NCBI RefSeq assembly: GCF_000012365.1
Contig: NC_007651.1
Coordinates: forward strand, 186,001-250,000
DNA from: Burkholderia thailandensis E264
Lineage (GTDB): Bacteria > Pseudomonadota > Gammaproteobacteria > Burkholderiales > Burkholderiaceae
Length of the DNA stretch: 64,000 nt
Reading direction: 5' to 3'
Part shown: in pieces, positions 26,733 through 37,352 of the stretch
Numbering within the stretch: the first letter of the stretch is position 1
How the letters are laid out: every line of letters begins with the position of its first letter
Notes under the pieces: generated by a model
What the model saw: only the letters and a program-made list of their open reading frames with translations
Told to the model about the DNA's origin: nothing
Databases searched by the model: none
Made by a program: the position numbers and the translations under genes

Positions 26733-26945
26733 ATGCATGTCGGTTCGATTGTCTGCACCACCCACATCGCCGTGCCGAAGGGCGCGCGCGGCATCGTCCA
26801 GCGCATTCTGGGGGACATGGCGATGGTGACCTGGTACGCGGGCGTGCCGGGCGAATCCAAGGAGCTCAATACCGAGCCGTTCTTTCTCGAGGATCTGATC
26901 GACACCGGCGAATCCGTGCTCCCCGCGGGCGCGGCGCTGCACTGA
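26733..26945 (+). CDS. conserved hypothetical small protein
   Basis: A 70-residue soluble protein beginning MHVGSIVCTTHIAVPKGARGIVQRILGDMAMVTWYAGVPGES. The mix of beta-strand-like hydrophobic stretches and glycines suggests a small barrel fold (KOW/SH3-like: GSIVCTT, GARGIVQRI, MAMVTWY), but I cannot name a family. A GGGGA lies 7 bp before the ATG. It precedes srkA by 40 bp on the same strand and may be co-transcribed. Confidence 0.7.
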   Translation: MHVGSIVCTTHIAVPKGARGIVQRILGDMAMVTWYAGVPGESKELNTEPFFLEDLIDTGESVLPAGAALH

Positions 26946-26985
26946 GCGCTCGTCTTTCGGCTCCGTGCGCGGCACAATGCGGAGC

Positions 26986-28017
26986 ATGAACGACGCCACT
27001 TCCGAATCCAACACAGCCGGCGCAAGCGCCGGCTTGCCTTTTGCAGGCCTCACGCCGGAGCGCGTGCTCGACGCGCTCGACAGCGTGCTGATTCCCGCCG
27101 GCTCGCGCACCGACGGGCGCCTGCTCGCGCTCAACAGCTACGAGAACCGCGTCTATCAGGCGGGCGTCGAGGACGGCGCGCCGATCGTCGCGAAGTTCTA
27201 CCGTCCGCACCGCTGGTCGAACGAGGCGATTCTCGAAGAGCATGCGTTCGTCGCCGAACTGGCCGCGCGCGAGATTCCGGCCGTGCCGGCGCTCGCGTTC
27301 GACGGCCGCACGCTGCACGAGTTCGAGGGCTTTCGTTTCGCGATCTTCGAGCGGCGCGGCGGTCGCGCGCCGGAGCTCGACCGGCGCGACACGCTTGAAT
27401 GGCTCGGCCGCTTCATCGGACGCATTCACGCGGTCGGCGCGTCGAAGCCTTACGCCGCGCGGCCGATGCTCGACATTCACACGTTCGGCTACGAGCCGCG
27501 CGATTTCCTGCTGTCGCACGACTTCGTGCCCGACGACGTTCGGCCTGCCTACGAAGCGGCGGTCACGCTTGCGCTGGAAGGCGTCGAGCGCGCGTACGAG
27601 CGCGCGGGCGACGTGCGGATGCTGCGCGCGCACGGCGACTGCCATCCGAGCAACGTGCTGTGGACCGACGCGGGCCCGCATTTCGTCGATTTCGACGATA
27701 GCCGGATGGCGCCCGCCGTGCAGGACCTGTGGCTGCTCCTGCCCGGCGACCGGCCGGGTGCGTCGCTCGCGCTCGCCGATCTGCTCGCGGGCTACGAGGA
27801 CTTCTGCGAGTTCGATCCGCGCGAGCTGCATCTGATCGAGGCGCTGCGCACGCTGCGGCTCATTCATTACGCGGCGTGGCTCGCGCGCCGCTGGGAAGAT
27901 CCGGCGTTCCCGGCGGCATTTCCGTGGTTCAACACGCATCGCTATTGGGAGGCGCGCGTGCTCGAATTGCGCGAACAGATCGGCGCGATGCAGGAAGGGC
28001 CGCTGTGGCCCGTGTGA
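26986..28017 (+). CDS. srkA: stress response kinase A (SrkA/YihE)
   Basis: A 343-residue protein Ser/Thr kinase of the choline-kinase-like fold. NSYENRVYQAGVEDG forms the nucleotide loop, IVAKFYRPHRWS carries the ATP-binding Lys, HGDCHPSNVLW the catalytic Asp, and FVDFDDSRMAP the metal-binding Asp. E. coli SrkA counters stress-induced MazF-dependent death. Three in-frame starts are near; ATG 26986 was chosen because the upstream residues look unconserved, although its GGAG is only 1 bp away, so 26977 remains possible. Confidence 0.9.
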   Translation: MNDATSESNTAGASAGLPFAGLTPERVLDALDSVLIPAGSRTDGRLLALNSYENRVYQAGVEDGAPIVAKFYRPHRWSNEAILEEHAFVAELAAREIPAVPALAFDGRTLHEFEGFRFAIFERRGGRAPELDRRDTLEWLGRFIGRIHAVGASKPYAARPMLDIHTFGYEPRDFLLSHDFVPDDVRPAYEAAVTLALEGVERAYERAGDVRMLRAHGDCHPSNVLWTDAGPHFVDFDDSRMAPAVQDLWLLLPGDRPGASLALADLLAGYEDFCEFDPRELHLIEALRTLRLIHYAAWLARRWEDPAFPAAFPWFNTHRYWEARVLELREQIGAMQEGPLWPV

Positions 28018-28048
28018 TGCGGCGCTCTGATCGCGAGCGCGCGCCGCT

Positions 28049-28945
28049 TCAACGGCTCGCCGCGAGCGATTTGCGCAGCACGTCCTTCAGCGCGGCGAAC
28101 ACCGGATTGTCGTTGTCCTTGCGATACGCGAGCGTCAGCTCGACGGGCTTCGCCGGCATCGTGCGCACCGGCCGGTAGACGACCCCTTCGAAGTGCAGCA
28201 TCGACGCCGCCGCCGGAATCAGCGCGGCCCCGATGCCCGCGCGCACGAGCGCCAGCATCGAATGGATCTGGCTCACGTATTCGACGATGTCGGGCAGCAC
28301 GTCCGTGCGCTCGAGCAGCCCGCTCACCAACTGGTGGAAATAGCGCGCCTCGTAGGGCGAATACATCAGGAGCGGCTTGCCTTCGCAATCGCGCAGCGTC
28401 GGGCGCTTCGGCCACGCGTCGGCGCTCGCCGCCGGCAGTGCGAGCACGAGCGCTTCGCGCATGCACGGCAGAGACGCGAGCTCGCCGTGCTCGACGGGCG
28501 GGCGCAGCAGCCCGACGTCGATCAGCCGCGCATCGAGCGCTTCGAGCTGCGCGCCGCTCACCATCTCCTTCAGCGTGAGGCGCACGTCGGGCGACGCGGC
28601 GCGCACCGCGCTCACGAGCGACGGCAACAGACCGTAGCCGACCGATGCGGTGAAGCCGATCGCGAGCGTGCCGGCCGCGCCCGTCGCGATACGGCGCGCG
28701 GTGGCCGCCGCCTCGTCGGCGAGCCGCAGAATGCGGGCCGCATCGGGCAGGAAGCCGCGGCCCGCCGCCGTCAGCTTCACCGAGCGGCTCGTGCGCTCGA
28801 GCAATTCGGTGCCGATCTGGTGTTCGAGCAGGCGCACTTGCCGGGACAGCGGCGGCTGCGTCATGTGCAAGCGCTCGGCCGCGCGCCCGAAGTGCAATTC
28901 CTCCGCGACGGCGACGAAACAGCGAAGCTGGCTGAGTTCGAACAT
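28049..28945 (-). CDS. LysR-family regulator of the sugar-acid operon
   Basis: A 298-residue LysR-type regulator. The N-terminal helix-turn-helix ([30 protein letters not shown]) is followed by a periplasmic-binding-like effector domain ([20 protein letters not shown]). It is transcribed away from kdgD, 106 bp apart, the usual arrangement for a LysR protein controlling its divergent operon with a pathway intermediate (glucarate, galactarate or a breakdown product) as co-inducer. That role is inferred from position. Confidence 0.88.
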   Translation of the reverse strand: MFELSQLRCFVAVAEELHFGRAAERLHMTQPPLSRQVRLLEHQIGTELLERTSRSVKLTAAGRGFLPDAARILRLADEAAATARRIATGAAGTLAIGFTASVGYGLLPSLVSAVRAASPDVRLTLKEMVSGAQLEALDARLIDVGLLRPPVEHGELASLPCMREALVLALPAASADAWPKRPTLRDCEGKPLLMYSPYEARYFHQLVSGLLERTDVLPDIVEYVSQIHSMLALVRAGIGAALIPAAASMLHFEGVVYRPVRTMPAKPVELTLAYRKDNDNPVFAALKDVLRKSLAASR

Positions 28946-29051
28946 TGATCCAAAATCTGTATTGATTAAGTCATTCGTTATCTTGGACTTGAATCGTTCA
29001 CGGTGCAAGAATCCGCTCACCACTTGTCACGCCGCACCGGCACGAACGCTC
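28946..29051. promoter_or_regulatory. divergent LysR / kdgD control region
   Basis: A 106-bp spacer, unusually AT-rich for this genome between 28946 and 28995. It contains the dyad TAA-gtcattcg-TTA (28967-28980) within TTGATTAAGTCATTCGTTATC, a plausible LysR-type operator overlapping the promoter of either gene. This is a by-eye call; the T-N11-A rule is met only approximately. Confidence 0.45.
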
Positions 29052-29993
29052 ATGTCACGCTATACGCCCACCGAATTCGCCCGCCAGATCGGCTCTGGCC
29101 TGCTGTCTTTCCCGGTCACGCATTTCAGGGCCGATCTGTCGTTCGACGAGGCCGCCTATCGCGCGAACCTCGGCTGGCTCTTCAGCCACGACGCCGCAGG
29201 CCTCTTCGCCGCAGGCGGCACGGGCGAGTTCTTCTCGCTCACGCCCGCCGAAGTCGATCGCGTCGTGCGCGCGGCCGTCGCCGAGACGGGCGGCCGGCTG
29301 CCCGTGATCGCGCCGGCGGGCTACGGCACCGCGATGGCGATCGACTATTGCAAGGCCGCCGAGGCGGCGGGCGCCGACGGCATCCTGCTGCTGCCGCCGT
29401 ATCTGACGGAGGCGTCGGCGGACGGCGTCGCCGCGCACGTCGAGCAGGTCTGCCGCGCGACGCGCCTCGGCGTGATCGTCTACAACCGCGCGAACCAGGT
29501 GCTCGACGAAAACGCGCTCGCGCGCCTCGCCGAGCGCTGCCCGAACCTCGTCGGATTCAAGGACGGCGTCGGCGACATCGAGCTGATGACGCGCATCTAC
29601 ACGCGGCTCGGCGAGCGCTTCACCTACATCGGCGGCCTGCCGACTGCGGAGACGTTCGCGCTGCCGTACCTCACGCTCGGCGTGACGACGTACTCGTCGG
29701 CGATCTTCAACTTCGTGCCGCGCTTCGCGCTCGATTTCTACGCGGCCGTGCGCGCGCAGGACCACGCGAAGGTGTACGCGATGCTCGATCAGTTCGTTCT
29801 GCCGTACATCGCGCTGCGCAATCGCAAGCGCGGCTATGCCGTGTCGATCGTGAAGGCCGGGATGAGGGTGGTCGGACGCAGCGCAGGCCCCGTGCGTGCG
29901 CCGCTGACCGATCTGACGGGCGCGGAACTGGCCGAGTTGTCGGCGCTCGTCGCCCGGATCGCCGACGTCGCCGAGGCGCAAGCATGTCTGTGA
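29052..29993 (+). CDS. kdgD: 5-dehydro-4-deoxyglucarate dehydratase
   Basis: A 313-residue member of the DapA/N-acetylneuraminate lyase superfamily. It dehydrates and decarboxylates 5-keto-4-deoxy-D-glucarate to 2,5-dioxopentanoate (2-oxoglutarate semialdehyde). The Schiff-base Lys is residue 170 ([15 protein letters not shown]) and the catalytic Tyr is 144 (VIVYNRAN). [10 protein letters not shown] is the family's substrate loop. It is the first gene of the plus-strand operon and overlaps the next gene by 10 bp. Confidence 0.94.
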   Translation: MSRYTPTEFARQIGSGLLSFPVTHFRADLSFDEAAYRANLGWLFSHDAAGLFAAGGTGEFFSLTPAEVDRVVRAAVAETGGRLPVIAPAGYGTAMAIDYCKAAEAAGADGILLLPPYLTEASADGVAAHVEQVCRATRLGVIVYNRANQVLDENALARLAERCPNLVGFKDGVGDIELMTRIYTRLGERFTYIGGLPTAETFALPYLTLGVTTYSSAIFNFVPRFALDFYAAVRAQDHAKVYAMLDQFVLPYIALRNRKRGYAVSIVKAGMRVVGRSAGPVRAPLTDLTGAELAELSALVARIADVAEAQACL

Positions 29994-31558
29994 GCGGCGA
30001 ACTGATGCTGGGCGGCGAGCGCGTCGCGCCCGGCGAGCGCGCCGCCGTGCGCGCGACCGATCCGGCGACAGGCGCGACGCTCGAGCCGCCGTTCGCGCTC
30101 GCGACGCATGCGGACGTCGCACGCGCGTGCGAGCTGGCGGCCGCCTCGTTCGACGCGTACCGCGACACCGCCCCCGAGGCGCGCGCCGCGTTTCTCGAAG
30201 CGATCGCAACCGAGATCGAAGCGCTCGGCGACGCGCTGATCGAACGCGCGATCGCCGAAACCGCGTTGCCGCGCGCGCGCCTCGAAGGCGAGCGCGCGCG
30301 CACCTGCGGCCAATTGCGTTTGTTCGCGGCGGTCGTGCGCGCGGGCGATGCATTTGGCGCGCGCATCGATCCCGCGCTGCCCGAGCGCCGGCCGCTGCCG
30401 CGCGCCGATCTGCGGATGCGGCGCATCGCGCTCGGCCCCGTCGCGGTGTTCGGCGCGAGCAATTTCCCGCTCGCGTTCTCGGTCGCGGGCGGCGATACCG
30501 CGTCCGCGCTCGCGGCCGGCTGCCCGGTCGTCGTGAAGGCGCATCCCGCGCATCCGGGCACGTCCGAGCTCGTCGGCCGCGCGCTCGCCGCCGCGCTCGC
30601 GCGATGCGGGCTGCCGGCGGGCGTGTTCTCGCTCGTCCAGGCTGACAACGACGTCGCGCTCGCGCTCGTCGCCGATGCGCGCATCCAGGCGGTCGGCTTC
30701 ACGGGCTCGCGCGCGGGCGGCCAGGCGCTGCTGCGCGTCGCGCAATCGCGTGCGCAGCCGATTCCGATGTATGGCGAACTGAGCGCGATCAACCCGGTGT
30801 TCCTGCTGCCCGACGCGCTCGCGCGGCGCGGCGGCGCGCTCGGCCGGCAATTCGTCGCGTCGCTCACGCTCGGCGCCGGGCAGTTCTGCACGAATCCCGG
30901 GCTGCTGCTCGCGATCGACGGGCCGGGCCTCGATGCGTTCTCGAACGCCGCCGCCGACGCGCTCGTCACGAGCGTCGCGCAGCCGATGCTGACGCCAGGC
31001 ATTCACGCAGCGTACGTGCGCGGCGTCGAGCGTCTCGCGGACTCGGACCATGTGCGGTGCGTCGCGCGCGGCGAGGCGAGCGACCTGCCGAATCGCGGAT
31101 GCGCCGGCCTGTTCGACACGGATGCGCGGCACTTCATCGCGCAGCCCGCGCTGCACGACGAGATCTTCGGCGCGACGGCGCTCCTCGTGCGCTGCCGCGA
31201 CGCGGCCGAGCTGCGCGCGGTTGCCGAAATGCTCGACGGCCAGTTGACGGCGACCTTGCATCTCGACGACGGCGACGCGCCGCTCGCGCGCGCGCTGTTG
31301 CCGGTGCTTGAGCGCAAGGCGGGCCGCATCGTCGCGAACGGCTGGCCGACGGGCGTCGAAGTTTGTGACGCGATGGTGCATGGCGGCCCGTGGCCCGCGA
31401 CGACGGATGCGCGCGCGACGTCGGTCGGCACCGCGGCGATCGAGCGCTTTCTGCGGCCCGTCTGCTATCAGGACCTGCCCGCCGGGCTGCTGCCGCCCGC
31501 GCTGCGGGACGACAACCCGCAGCGGCTGCGCCGCCTTGTCGACGGAAACTGGGTCTGA
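29984..31558 (+). CDS. 2-oxoglutarate semialdehyde (2,5-dioxovalerate) dehydrogenase
   Basis: A 524-residue aldehyde dehydrogenase that would oxidise the KdgD product to 2-oxoglutarate. The NAD(P) site region [28 protein letters not shown], the general-base Glu ([11 protein letters not shown]) and the catalytic Cys ([10 protein letters not shown]) are in the expected order. [12 protein letters not shown] is typical of the KGSADH-III group linked to glucarate and galactarate degradation. The start ATG overlaps the kdgD stop by 10 bp; longer in-frame extensions merely read kdgD in another frame. Confidence 0.92.
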   Translation: MSVSGELMLGGERVAPGERAAVRATDPATGATLEPPFALATHADVARACELAAASFDAYRDTAPEARAAFLEAIATEIEALGDALIERAIAETALPRARLEGERARTCGQLRLFAAVVRAGDAFGARIDPALPERRPLPRADLRMRRIALGPVAVFGASNFPLAFSVAGGDTASALAAGCPVVVKAHPAHPGTSELVGRALAAALARCGLPAGVFSLVQADNDVALALVADARIQAVGFTGSRAGGQALLRVAQSRAQPIPMYGELSAINPVFLLPDALARRGGALGRQFVASLTLGAGQFCTNPGLLLAIDGPGLDAFSNAAADALVTSVAQPMLTPGIHAAYVRGVERLADSDHVRCVARGEASDLPNRGCAGLFDTDARHFIAQPALHDEIFGATALLVRCRDAAELRAVAEMLDGQLTATLHLDDGDAPLARALLPVLERKAGRIVANGWPTGVEVCDAMVHGGPWPATTDARATSVGTAAIERFLRPVCYQDLPAGLLPPALRDDNPQRLRRLVDGNWV

Positions 31559-31651
31559 TCGCGATGGTCTCGCGAAGCCGGGCCGCAGCGGGCCCGGCGC
31601 CGAAAGCTGAAACGACCGGCGCATAATGGATGCCGGCGGAAGGAGGAGACA

Positions 31652-33007
31652 ATGGACATCAAGGCTCCCGCCGTGGGTGCGCGCAGCACGCCGCGCGTGG
31701 AGCGCATGAGCCGCGTGCGCTTCACGATTCTCGCGATGCTGTTCGTCGTGACGACGATCAACTACGCGGACCGCGCGACGATCTCGATCGCCGGCTCGGC
31801 GATGCAAAAGGACCTCGGCATCGACGCGGTATCGCTCGGCTACATCTTCTCCGCGTTCGGCTGGGCGTATGTGATCGCGCAGATTCCGGGCGGATGGCTT
31901 CTCGATCGTTTCGGGTCACGACGCGTTTATGCGGCGAGCATCCTGACGTGGTCGGTCTTCACGCTCGCGCAAGGCGCGATCGGCCTGTTCACCGGCATGG
32001 CCGCGATCGTGGCGGTGTTCTCGCTGCGCTTTCTCGTCGGCATCGCGGAAGCGCCTTCGTTTCCGGCGAACAGCCGGATCGTCGCCGCGTGGTTTCCGGC
32101 GAACGAGCGCGGCACGGCTTCCGCGATCTTCAACTCCGCGCAATACGCGGCGACGGTGATCTTCGCGCCGCTGATGGCGTGGCTCGTGCATCGCTTCGGC
32201 TGGCACGAAGTGTTCGTCGTGATGGGGGCGATCGGCATCGCGGCGGCGTTCGCGTGGCGCGCCGTCGTACGCGATCCGAAGGATCATCCGCGCATGAACC
32301 GCGCGGAGATCGAGTACATCGAGAACGGCGGCGGCCTCGTCAACATGGATCGCGCGGGCGTCGCGAACGCGCAGGGCCCCGACCTCGGCTACATCGGGCA
32401 GTTGCTGAAGAACCGGATGATGATGGGCGTCTACGTCGCGCAATACTGCATCAACGCGCTCACGTACTTCTTCATCACGTGGTTCCCGGTGTACCTCGTG
32501 CAGGCGCGCGGGATGTCGATCCTGAAGGCGGGCTTCGTCGCGTCGGTGCCCGCCGTGTGCGGCTTCCTCGGCGGCATTCTGGGCGGCATCGTCTCCGATG
32601 CGCTGCTGCGCCGCGGCGCGTCGCTGTCGGTTGCACGCAAGGTGCCGATCGTGCTCGGCATGCTGCTGTCGGTCAGCATGGTGGTGTGCAATTACGTCGA
32701 CACGCAGGGCATCGTCGTCGCGGTCATGGCGCTCGCGTTCTTTGGCAAGGGCATGGGCGCGCTCGGCTGGGCGGTCAATTCGGATACCGCGCCGAAGCAG
32801 ATCGCGGGCCTGTCGGGGGCATTGATGAACACGTTCGGCAACCTGTCGAGCATCACCACGCCGATCGCGATCGGCTACATCGTCAACCGGACCGGCTCGT
32901 TCAACGGCGCGCTGGCCTACGTGGGGCTTCATGCGCTCGTCGCGTGCGTCTGCTACCTGTTCGTGGTCGGCGAGATCAAGCGCGTCGAGCTGAAGCCGGC
33001 ATCGTGA
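31652..33007 (+). CDS. gudP: glucarate/galactarate MFS transporter (GudP/GarP-like)
   Basis: A 451-residue anion:cation symporter-family MFS protein with twelve membrane segments. [26 protein letters not shown] at the start, [22 protein letters not shown] in loop 2-3 and [20 protein letters not shown] are hallmarks of the GudP/GarP hexarate group. AAGGAGGAG lies upstream of the ATG. Located between the dehydrogenase and gudD, it almost certainly imports D-glucarate and/or galactarate. The gap of 93 bp before it holds a short GC hairpin (GGGCCGCAGCGGGCCC). Confidence 0.92.
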   Translation: MDIKAPAVGARSTPRVERMSRVRFTILAMLFVVTTINYADRATISIAGSAMQKDLGIDAVSLGYIFSAFGWAYVIAQIPGGWLLDRFGSRRVYAASILTWSVFTLAQGAIGLFTGMAAIVAVFSLRFLVGIAEAPSFPANSRIVAAWFPANERGTASAIFNSAQYAATVIFAPLMAWLVHRFGWHEVFVVMGAIGIAAAFAWRAVVRDPKDHPRMNRAEIEYIENGGGLVNMDRAGVANAQGPDLGYIGQLLKNRMMMGVYVAQYCINALTYFFITWFPVYLVQARGMSILKAGFVASVPAVCGFLGGILGGIVSDALLRRGASLSVARKVPIVLGMLLSVSMVVCNYVDTQGIVVAVMALAFFGKGMGALGWAVNSDTAPKQIAGLSGALMNTFGNLSSITTPIAIGYIVNRTGSFNGALAYVGLHALVACVCYLFVVGEIKRVELKPAS

Positions 33008-33015
33008 AGCGAGGC

Positions 33016-33486
33016 ATGTCGAACATGACGTCGAATGCGATCGAAGCCGCCGCGCAAGCGCACGCGAACACGCACACGCCGAGCCCGAGCGTCGCGCAAC
33101 GGTGCGACGAATGGGGGCGCACATGGGGCTCGCATTCGAACCATCACTTCGACATTTCGCTCGCGATGTTCACGCACGTCGCGGCCGCCGCGCCCGGCAA
33201 CATCACCGCGATCGACGCGCACTGGATCTGGCAGGAAGCCGACGAGCGCCTGACGCGCGAGCCGCTCGCGATCGCGCGCGGGCACGTCGCGGTGCCGGAG
33301 GGACCCGGGCTCGGCATCGCGCTCGACATGGACCGCGTGATGCAGGCCCATGCGCTGTATGAGACGCTCGGTCCGGGCGCGCGCGACGACGCGCGGGCGA
33401 TGCAATATCGGGTGCCAGGCTGGGCCTACCACCCGAAACGGCCGAGCTTCGGCAGCGCTGCGCGCGCAGCCGCGCGCGGCGCATGA
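33016..33486 (+). pseudogene. duplicated C-terminal fragment of glucarate dehydratase
   Basis: An intact 156-residue frame whose residues from about 26 onward copy the C-terminal 120 residues of the GudD encoded just downstream. DNA from about 33096 to 33300 is nearly identical to 34494-34695. It retains the catalytic His strand ([13 protein letters not shown], with N to H next to it), but lacks both Lys of KLK, the metal ligands D247, E272 and N301, and D325 (numbering of the intact protein). It cannot be an active dehydratase alone. The first 25 residues ([14 protein letters not shown]...) are unrelated. GAGG precedes its ATG, and its TGA overlaps the gudD ATG, so it may still be translated and used to couple gudD. 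Confidence 0.75.
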
Positions 33487-34856
33487 ACGCTTTGATGGAG
33501 ACACTTGTAATGCGAACCGAATTGAGCCGTACGACGACGCCCGTCGTGTCCGACCTGCGCGTCGTGCCCGTGGCCGGACGCGACAGCATGCTGCTGAACC
33601 TGAGCGGCGCGCACGGGCCCTTCTTCACGCGCAACATCGTGCTGATCCGCGACAGCGCGGGCAATACCGGCGTCGGCGAAGTGCCGGGCGGCGAAGGCAT
33701 CCGGCGCACGCTCGAGGATGCGCGCGCGCTCGTCGTCGGCCAGCCGCTCGGCCGCTGGCAGGATGTGCTGAACGCGGTGCGCGCCCGCTTCGCCGATCGC
33801 GATGCGGGCGGCCGCGGCTTGCAGACCTTCGACCTGCGCATCACGATTCACGCGGTGACGGCGCTCGAGGCGGCGCTGCTCGACCTGCTCGGCCAGCACC
33901 TCGGCGTGCCCGTCGCCGCGCTGCTCGGCGAAGGCCAGCAGCGCAGCCGCGTGCCGATGCTCGGCTATCTGTTCTACATCGGCGATCGCAAGCGCACCGA
34001 TCTCGACTACCGCAGCGAGCCGCAGGCCGACGACGCGTGGTTCCGTCTGCGCAACGAAGTGGCGCTCACGCCCGATGCGATCGTGCGCCTTGCCGAGGCC
34101 GCGCACGCGCGCTACGGATTTCAGGATTTCAAGCTGAAGGGCGGCGTGCTGTCGGGCGATGACGAAATCGCCGCGGTGACCGCGCTCGCGAAGCGCTTCC
34201 CGAACGCGCGGATCACGCTCGATCCGAACGGCGCATGGTCGCTGCAGGAGGCGATTCGCCTCTGCCGCGGCAAGGGCGACGTGCTCGCGTACGCGGAAGA
34301 TCCGTGCGGCGCGGAGAACGGCTACTCGGGCCGCGAGATCATGGCCGAGTTTCGCCGCGCGACGGGCCTGCCGACGGCGACCAACATGATCGCGACCGAC
34401 TGGCGCCAGCTCGGCCACGCGCTCCGGCTCGGCTCGGTCGACATTCCGCTCGCCGATCCGCATTTCTGGACGATGCGCGGCTCGGTGCGCGTCGCGCAAC
34501 TGTGCGACGAATGGGGGCTCACGTGGGGCTCGCATTCGAACAATCACTTCGACATTTCGCTCGCGATGTTCACGCACGTCGCGGCCGCCGCGCCCGGCAA
34601 CATCACCGCGATCGACACGCACTGGATCTGGCAGGACGGCCAGCGCCTGACGCGCGAGCCGCTGCGCATCGAGGACGGCCACGTCGCGGTGCCGCAGCGT
34701 GGCGGGCTCGGCGTCGAGATCGACGAGGACGCGCTCGCCGGCGCACACGAGCTGTATCTGGAGCACGGCCTCGGCAGCCGCGACGATGCGGTCGCGATGC
34801 GGTACCTGGTGCCGGACTGGACGTTCGACAACAAGCGCCCCTGTCTCGTGCGCTGA
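33483..34856 (+). CDS. gudD: glucarate dehydratase
   Basis: A 457-residue enolase-superfamily enzyme that dehydrates D-glucarate (and L-idarate) to 5-keto-4-deoxy-D-glucarate. All expected catalytic residues are present with a constant +12 offset from E. coli: K217 and K219 (FKLKGG), D247 (TLDPNG), E272 (AEDPCG), N301 ([10 protein letters not shown]), D325 and H351 ([11 protein letters not shown]). The ATG at 33483 overlaps the stop of the fragment upstream; an internal ATG at residue 10 would give a more usual length, so the first residues are uncertain. garD follows within 30 bp. Confidence 0.95.
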   Translation: MNALMETLVMRTELSRTTTPVVSDLRVVPVAGRDSMLLNLSGAHGPFFTRNIVLIRDSAGNTGVGEVPGGEGIRRTLEDARALVVGQPLGRWQDVLNAVRARFADRDAGGRGLQTFDLRITIHAVTALEAALLDLLGQHLGVPVAALLGEGQQRSRVPMLGYLFYIGDRKRTDLDYRSEPQADDAWFRLRNEVALTPDAIVRLAEAAHARYGFQDFKLKGGVLSGDDEIAAVTALAKRFPNARITLDPNGAWSLQEAIRLCRGKGDVLAYAEDPCGAENGYSGREIMAEFRRATGLPTATNMIATDWRQLGHALRLGSVDIPLADPHFWTMRGSVRVAQLCDEWGLTWGSHSNNHFDISLAMFTHVAAAAPGNITAIDTHWIWQDGQRLTREPLRIEDGHVAVPQRGGLGVEIDEDALAGAHELYLEHGLGSRDDAVAMRYLVPDWTFDNKRPCLVR

Positions 34857-34884
34857 ACGAAGCCGACTCTTCATGGAGCGCTCG

Positions 34885-36480
34885 ATGCGGGAGCCCACAT
34901 CGCCCGACGGCACGCGCACGGAGCGCGCGCTGACGATTCGCGTGCACGAAAGCGACAACGTCGCGATCGTCGTCAACGCGCGCGGGCTGCCCGCCGGCGC
35001 GATACTCGCCGACGGCACCGCGCTCGTCGAAGGCGTGCCGCAGGGCCACAAGGTCGCGCTCGCCGATCTCGCCGAGGGCGACGCGGTGGTCCGCTACGGC
35101 GAGGTGATCGGCCATGCGGCGAAGCCGCTGCCGCGCGGCGTCTGGGTGGGCGAGCACGCGGTGAAGCTGCCGCTCGCGCCCGCGCTCGACGAACTGCCGC
35201 TCGCGACGCGCGCCGCCGCGAAGCGGCCGAAGCTCGACGGCTACACGTTCGACGGCTATCGGAACGCGGACGGCACGGTCGGCACGAAGAACGTGCTCGG
35301 CATCATGACGAGCGTGCAGTGCGTCGCCGGCGTGACCGACCACGTGGTCGCGCGGATCAAGCGCGAGCTGCTGCCGCGCTATCCGAACGTCGACGACGTC
35401 GTCGCGCTGAATCACACGTACGGCTGCGGCGTCGCGATCAACGCGCCGGCCGCGATCGTGCCGATCCGCACGTTGCAGAACCTCGCGCTCAATCCGAATT
35501 TCGGCGGCGAGGTGATGGTGATCGGCCTCGGCTGCGAGAAGCTCGCGCCGGAGCGGCTCGTGCCGGCATCGCTCGCGCCGGGCGGACGCATTCCGATCGG
35601 GGTCGCGGGCACGGCCGATTCGCCCGTGCTTCGTTTGCAGGACGAAGCGTTCGGCGGCTTCGGCGCGATGGTCGACGCGATCATGGAGATGGCGGACAAA
35701 CGCCTCGATCAGTTGAACCGCCGCCGTCGCGAATCGTGTCCGGCGTCCGACCTCGTCGTCGGCGTGCAATGCGGCGGCAGCGATGCGTTCTCGGGCGTCA
35801 CCGCGAACCCGGCCGTCGGCTTCGCGGCCGGCCTGATCGTGCGCGCGGGCGGCACCGTGATGTTCTCCGAAGTGACCGAAGTGCGCGATGCGATTCATCT
35901 GCTGACGCCGCGCGCGATCGACGCGGAAGTCGGCCGCGCGCTGTTGCGCGAGATGGCGTGGTACGACGATTACCTGTTGCGCGGCGAGACCGATCGCAGC
36001 GCGAATCCGTCGCCGGGCAACAAGACGGGCGGATTGTCGAACGTCGTCGAGAAGGCGCTCGGCTCGATCGTGAAGTCGGGCACGAGCCCGATCGTCGACG
36101 TGCTCGGCCCCGGCCAGAGGATGCGCCGCAAGGGGCTCATCTTCGCGGCGACGCCCGCTAGCGATTTCGTCTGCGGCACGCTGCAGCTCGCGTCGGGCAT
36201 CAACCTGCAGGTGTTCACGACGGGGCGCGGCACGCCGTACGGCCTCGCGATGGCGCCCGTCGTCAAGGTGGCGACGCGCAAGGCGTTGAGCGAGCGCTGG
36301 CACGACCTGATCGACCTCGATGCGGGGCGCATCGCGACCGGCGAGGCGAGCATCGCCGACGTCGGCTGGGAGCTGTTCCATCTGATTCTCGACGTCGCGA
36401 GCGGCCGCCGCCAGGTGTGCGCCGACAAGCTCGGGCTGCACAACGCGCTCGTCCTGTTCAATCCCGCGCCGGTGACCTGA
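34885..36480 (+). CDS. garD: galactarate dehydratase
   Basis: A 531-residue UxaA-family dehydratase that converts galactarate (meso-hexarate) to 5-keto-4-deoxy-D-glucarate, the same intermediate as GudD. An N-terminal SAF-like domain ([21 protein letters not shown]) is followed by the conserved blocks [54 protein letters not shown] and [18 protein letters not shown]; the Cys and His residues match the iron-binding positions of the family. GGAG sits 6 bp before the ATG at 34885; another ATG 12 bp upstream is possible. Altronate dehydratase is a more distant alternative. Confidence 0.9.
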   Translation: MREPTSPDGTRTERALTIRVHESDNVAIVVNARGLPAGAILADGTALVEGVPQGHKVALADLAEGDAVVRYGEVIGHAAKPLPRGVWVGEHAVKLPLAPALDELPLATRAAAKRPKLDGYTFDGYRNADGTVGTKNVLGIMTSVQCVAGVTDHVVARIKRELLPRYPNVDDVVALNHTYGCGVAINAPAAIVPIRTLQNLALNPNFGGEVMVIGLGCEKLAPERLVPASLAPGGRIPIGVAGTADSPVLRLQDEAFGGFGAMVDAIMEMADKRLDQLNRRRRESCPASDLVVGVQCGGSDAFSGVTANPAVGFAAGLIVRAGGTVMFSEVTEVRDAIHLLTPRAIDAEVGRALLREMAWYDDYLLRGETDRSANPSPGNKTGGLSNVVEKALGSIVKSGTSPIVDVLGPGQRMRRKGLIFAATPASDFVCGTLQLASGINLQVFTTGRGTPYGLAMAPVVKVATRKALSERWHDLIDLDAGRIATGEASIADVGWELFHLILDVASGRRQVCADKLGLHNALVLFNPAPVT

Positions 36481-36482
36481 TC

Positions 36483-37352
36483 ATGACCGACCTCCATCAT
36501 TCGAACCAGGATGCGAACGCGGCGGGCGGCGATCCGCTCGACGGCGTTCCCACGCACTGCGGCCGCATTCTGTTGACGGGCGCGGCCGGCAGCCTCGGCC
36601 GCGTGCTGCGCGGGCGGCTGCGCCGCTACGCGGACGTCGTGCGGGTCTCCGACATCGCGCCGCTCGACGGCGCGCGCGACGGCGAAGAGTGCGTGCGCTG
36701 CGACCTCGCCGACGCGGCGGCCGTCGACGCGCTCGTGCGCGACGTCGACGTGATCGTGCATTTCGGCGGCGTATCGGTCGAGCGTCCGTTCGACACGGTG
36801 CTGCCGGCGAACATCACCGGCGCGTATCACGTGTACGAAGCCGCGCGCCGGCACGGCGTGCGCCGCATCGTGTTCGCGAGCTCGAATCACGTGACGGGCT
36901 TCTACGAGCAGGGCGAGCGCATCGACACGGCCGCGCCGCCGCGGCCCGACGGCTACTACGGCTTGAGCAAGGCGTTCGGCGAGCAGCTCGCGCGGTTCCA
37001 TCACGATCGCTACGGGATCGAGAGCGTGTGCATCCGGATCGGTTCGTCGTTCCCCGAGCCGAAGGATCGGCGGATGCTCGTCACGTGGCTCGGCTACGAC
37101 GACCTCGAGCAGCTCGTGCGCCGCGCGATGTTCGTGCCGAGCGTCGGCTGCACGATCGTCTACGGGATGTCGGCGAATCGCGACGCGTGGTGGGACAACG
37201 CGCCTGCCGCGCATCTCGGCTACCGGCCGACGCAATCGAGCGAGCAATGGCGCGAGCGGATCGAGCGCGCGCAGCCTCCGCTCGCCGACGACGATCCGGT
37301 GCGCCGCTATCAGGGCGGTGCGTTCGTCGTGGCCGGACCGTTCGAGGGTTGA
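36483..37352 (+). CDS. udh: uronate dehydrogenase (SDR family)
   Basis: A 289-residue extended-type short-chain dehydrogenase that oxidises D-galacturonate and D-glucuronate with NAD to aldaro-lactones. The nucleotide motif is LTGAAGSLGRVL (from residue 31), the active site YxxxK is Y159-K163 (YYGLSKAFGEQL), and HFGGVSVERPF, SSNHVTGFY and RIGSSFPEP are typical of Udh. It starts 2 bp after garD. The products normally need a lactonase or open spontaneously; the lactonase gene that follows is broken. Confidence 0.9.
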   Translation: MTDLHHSNQDANAAGGDPLDGVPTHCGRILLTGAAGSLGRVLRGRLRRYADVVRVSDIAPLDGARDGEECVRCDLADAAAVDALVRDVDVIVHFGGVSVERPFDTVLPANITGAYHVYEAARRHGVRRIVFASSNHVTGFYEQGERIDTAAPPRPDGYYGLSKAFGEQLARFHHDRYGIESVCIRIGSSFPEPKDRRMLVTWLGYDDLEQLVRRAMFVPSVGCTIVYGMSANRDAWWDNAPAAHLGYRPTQSSEQWRERIERAQPPLADDDPVRRYQGGAFVVAGPFEG

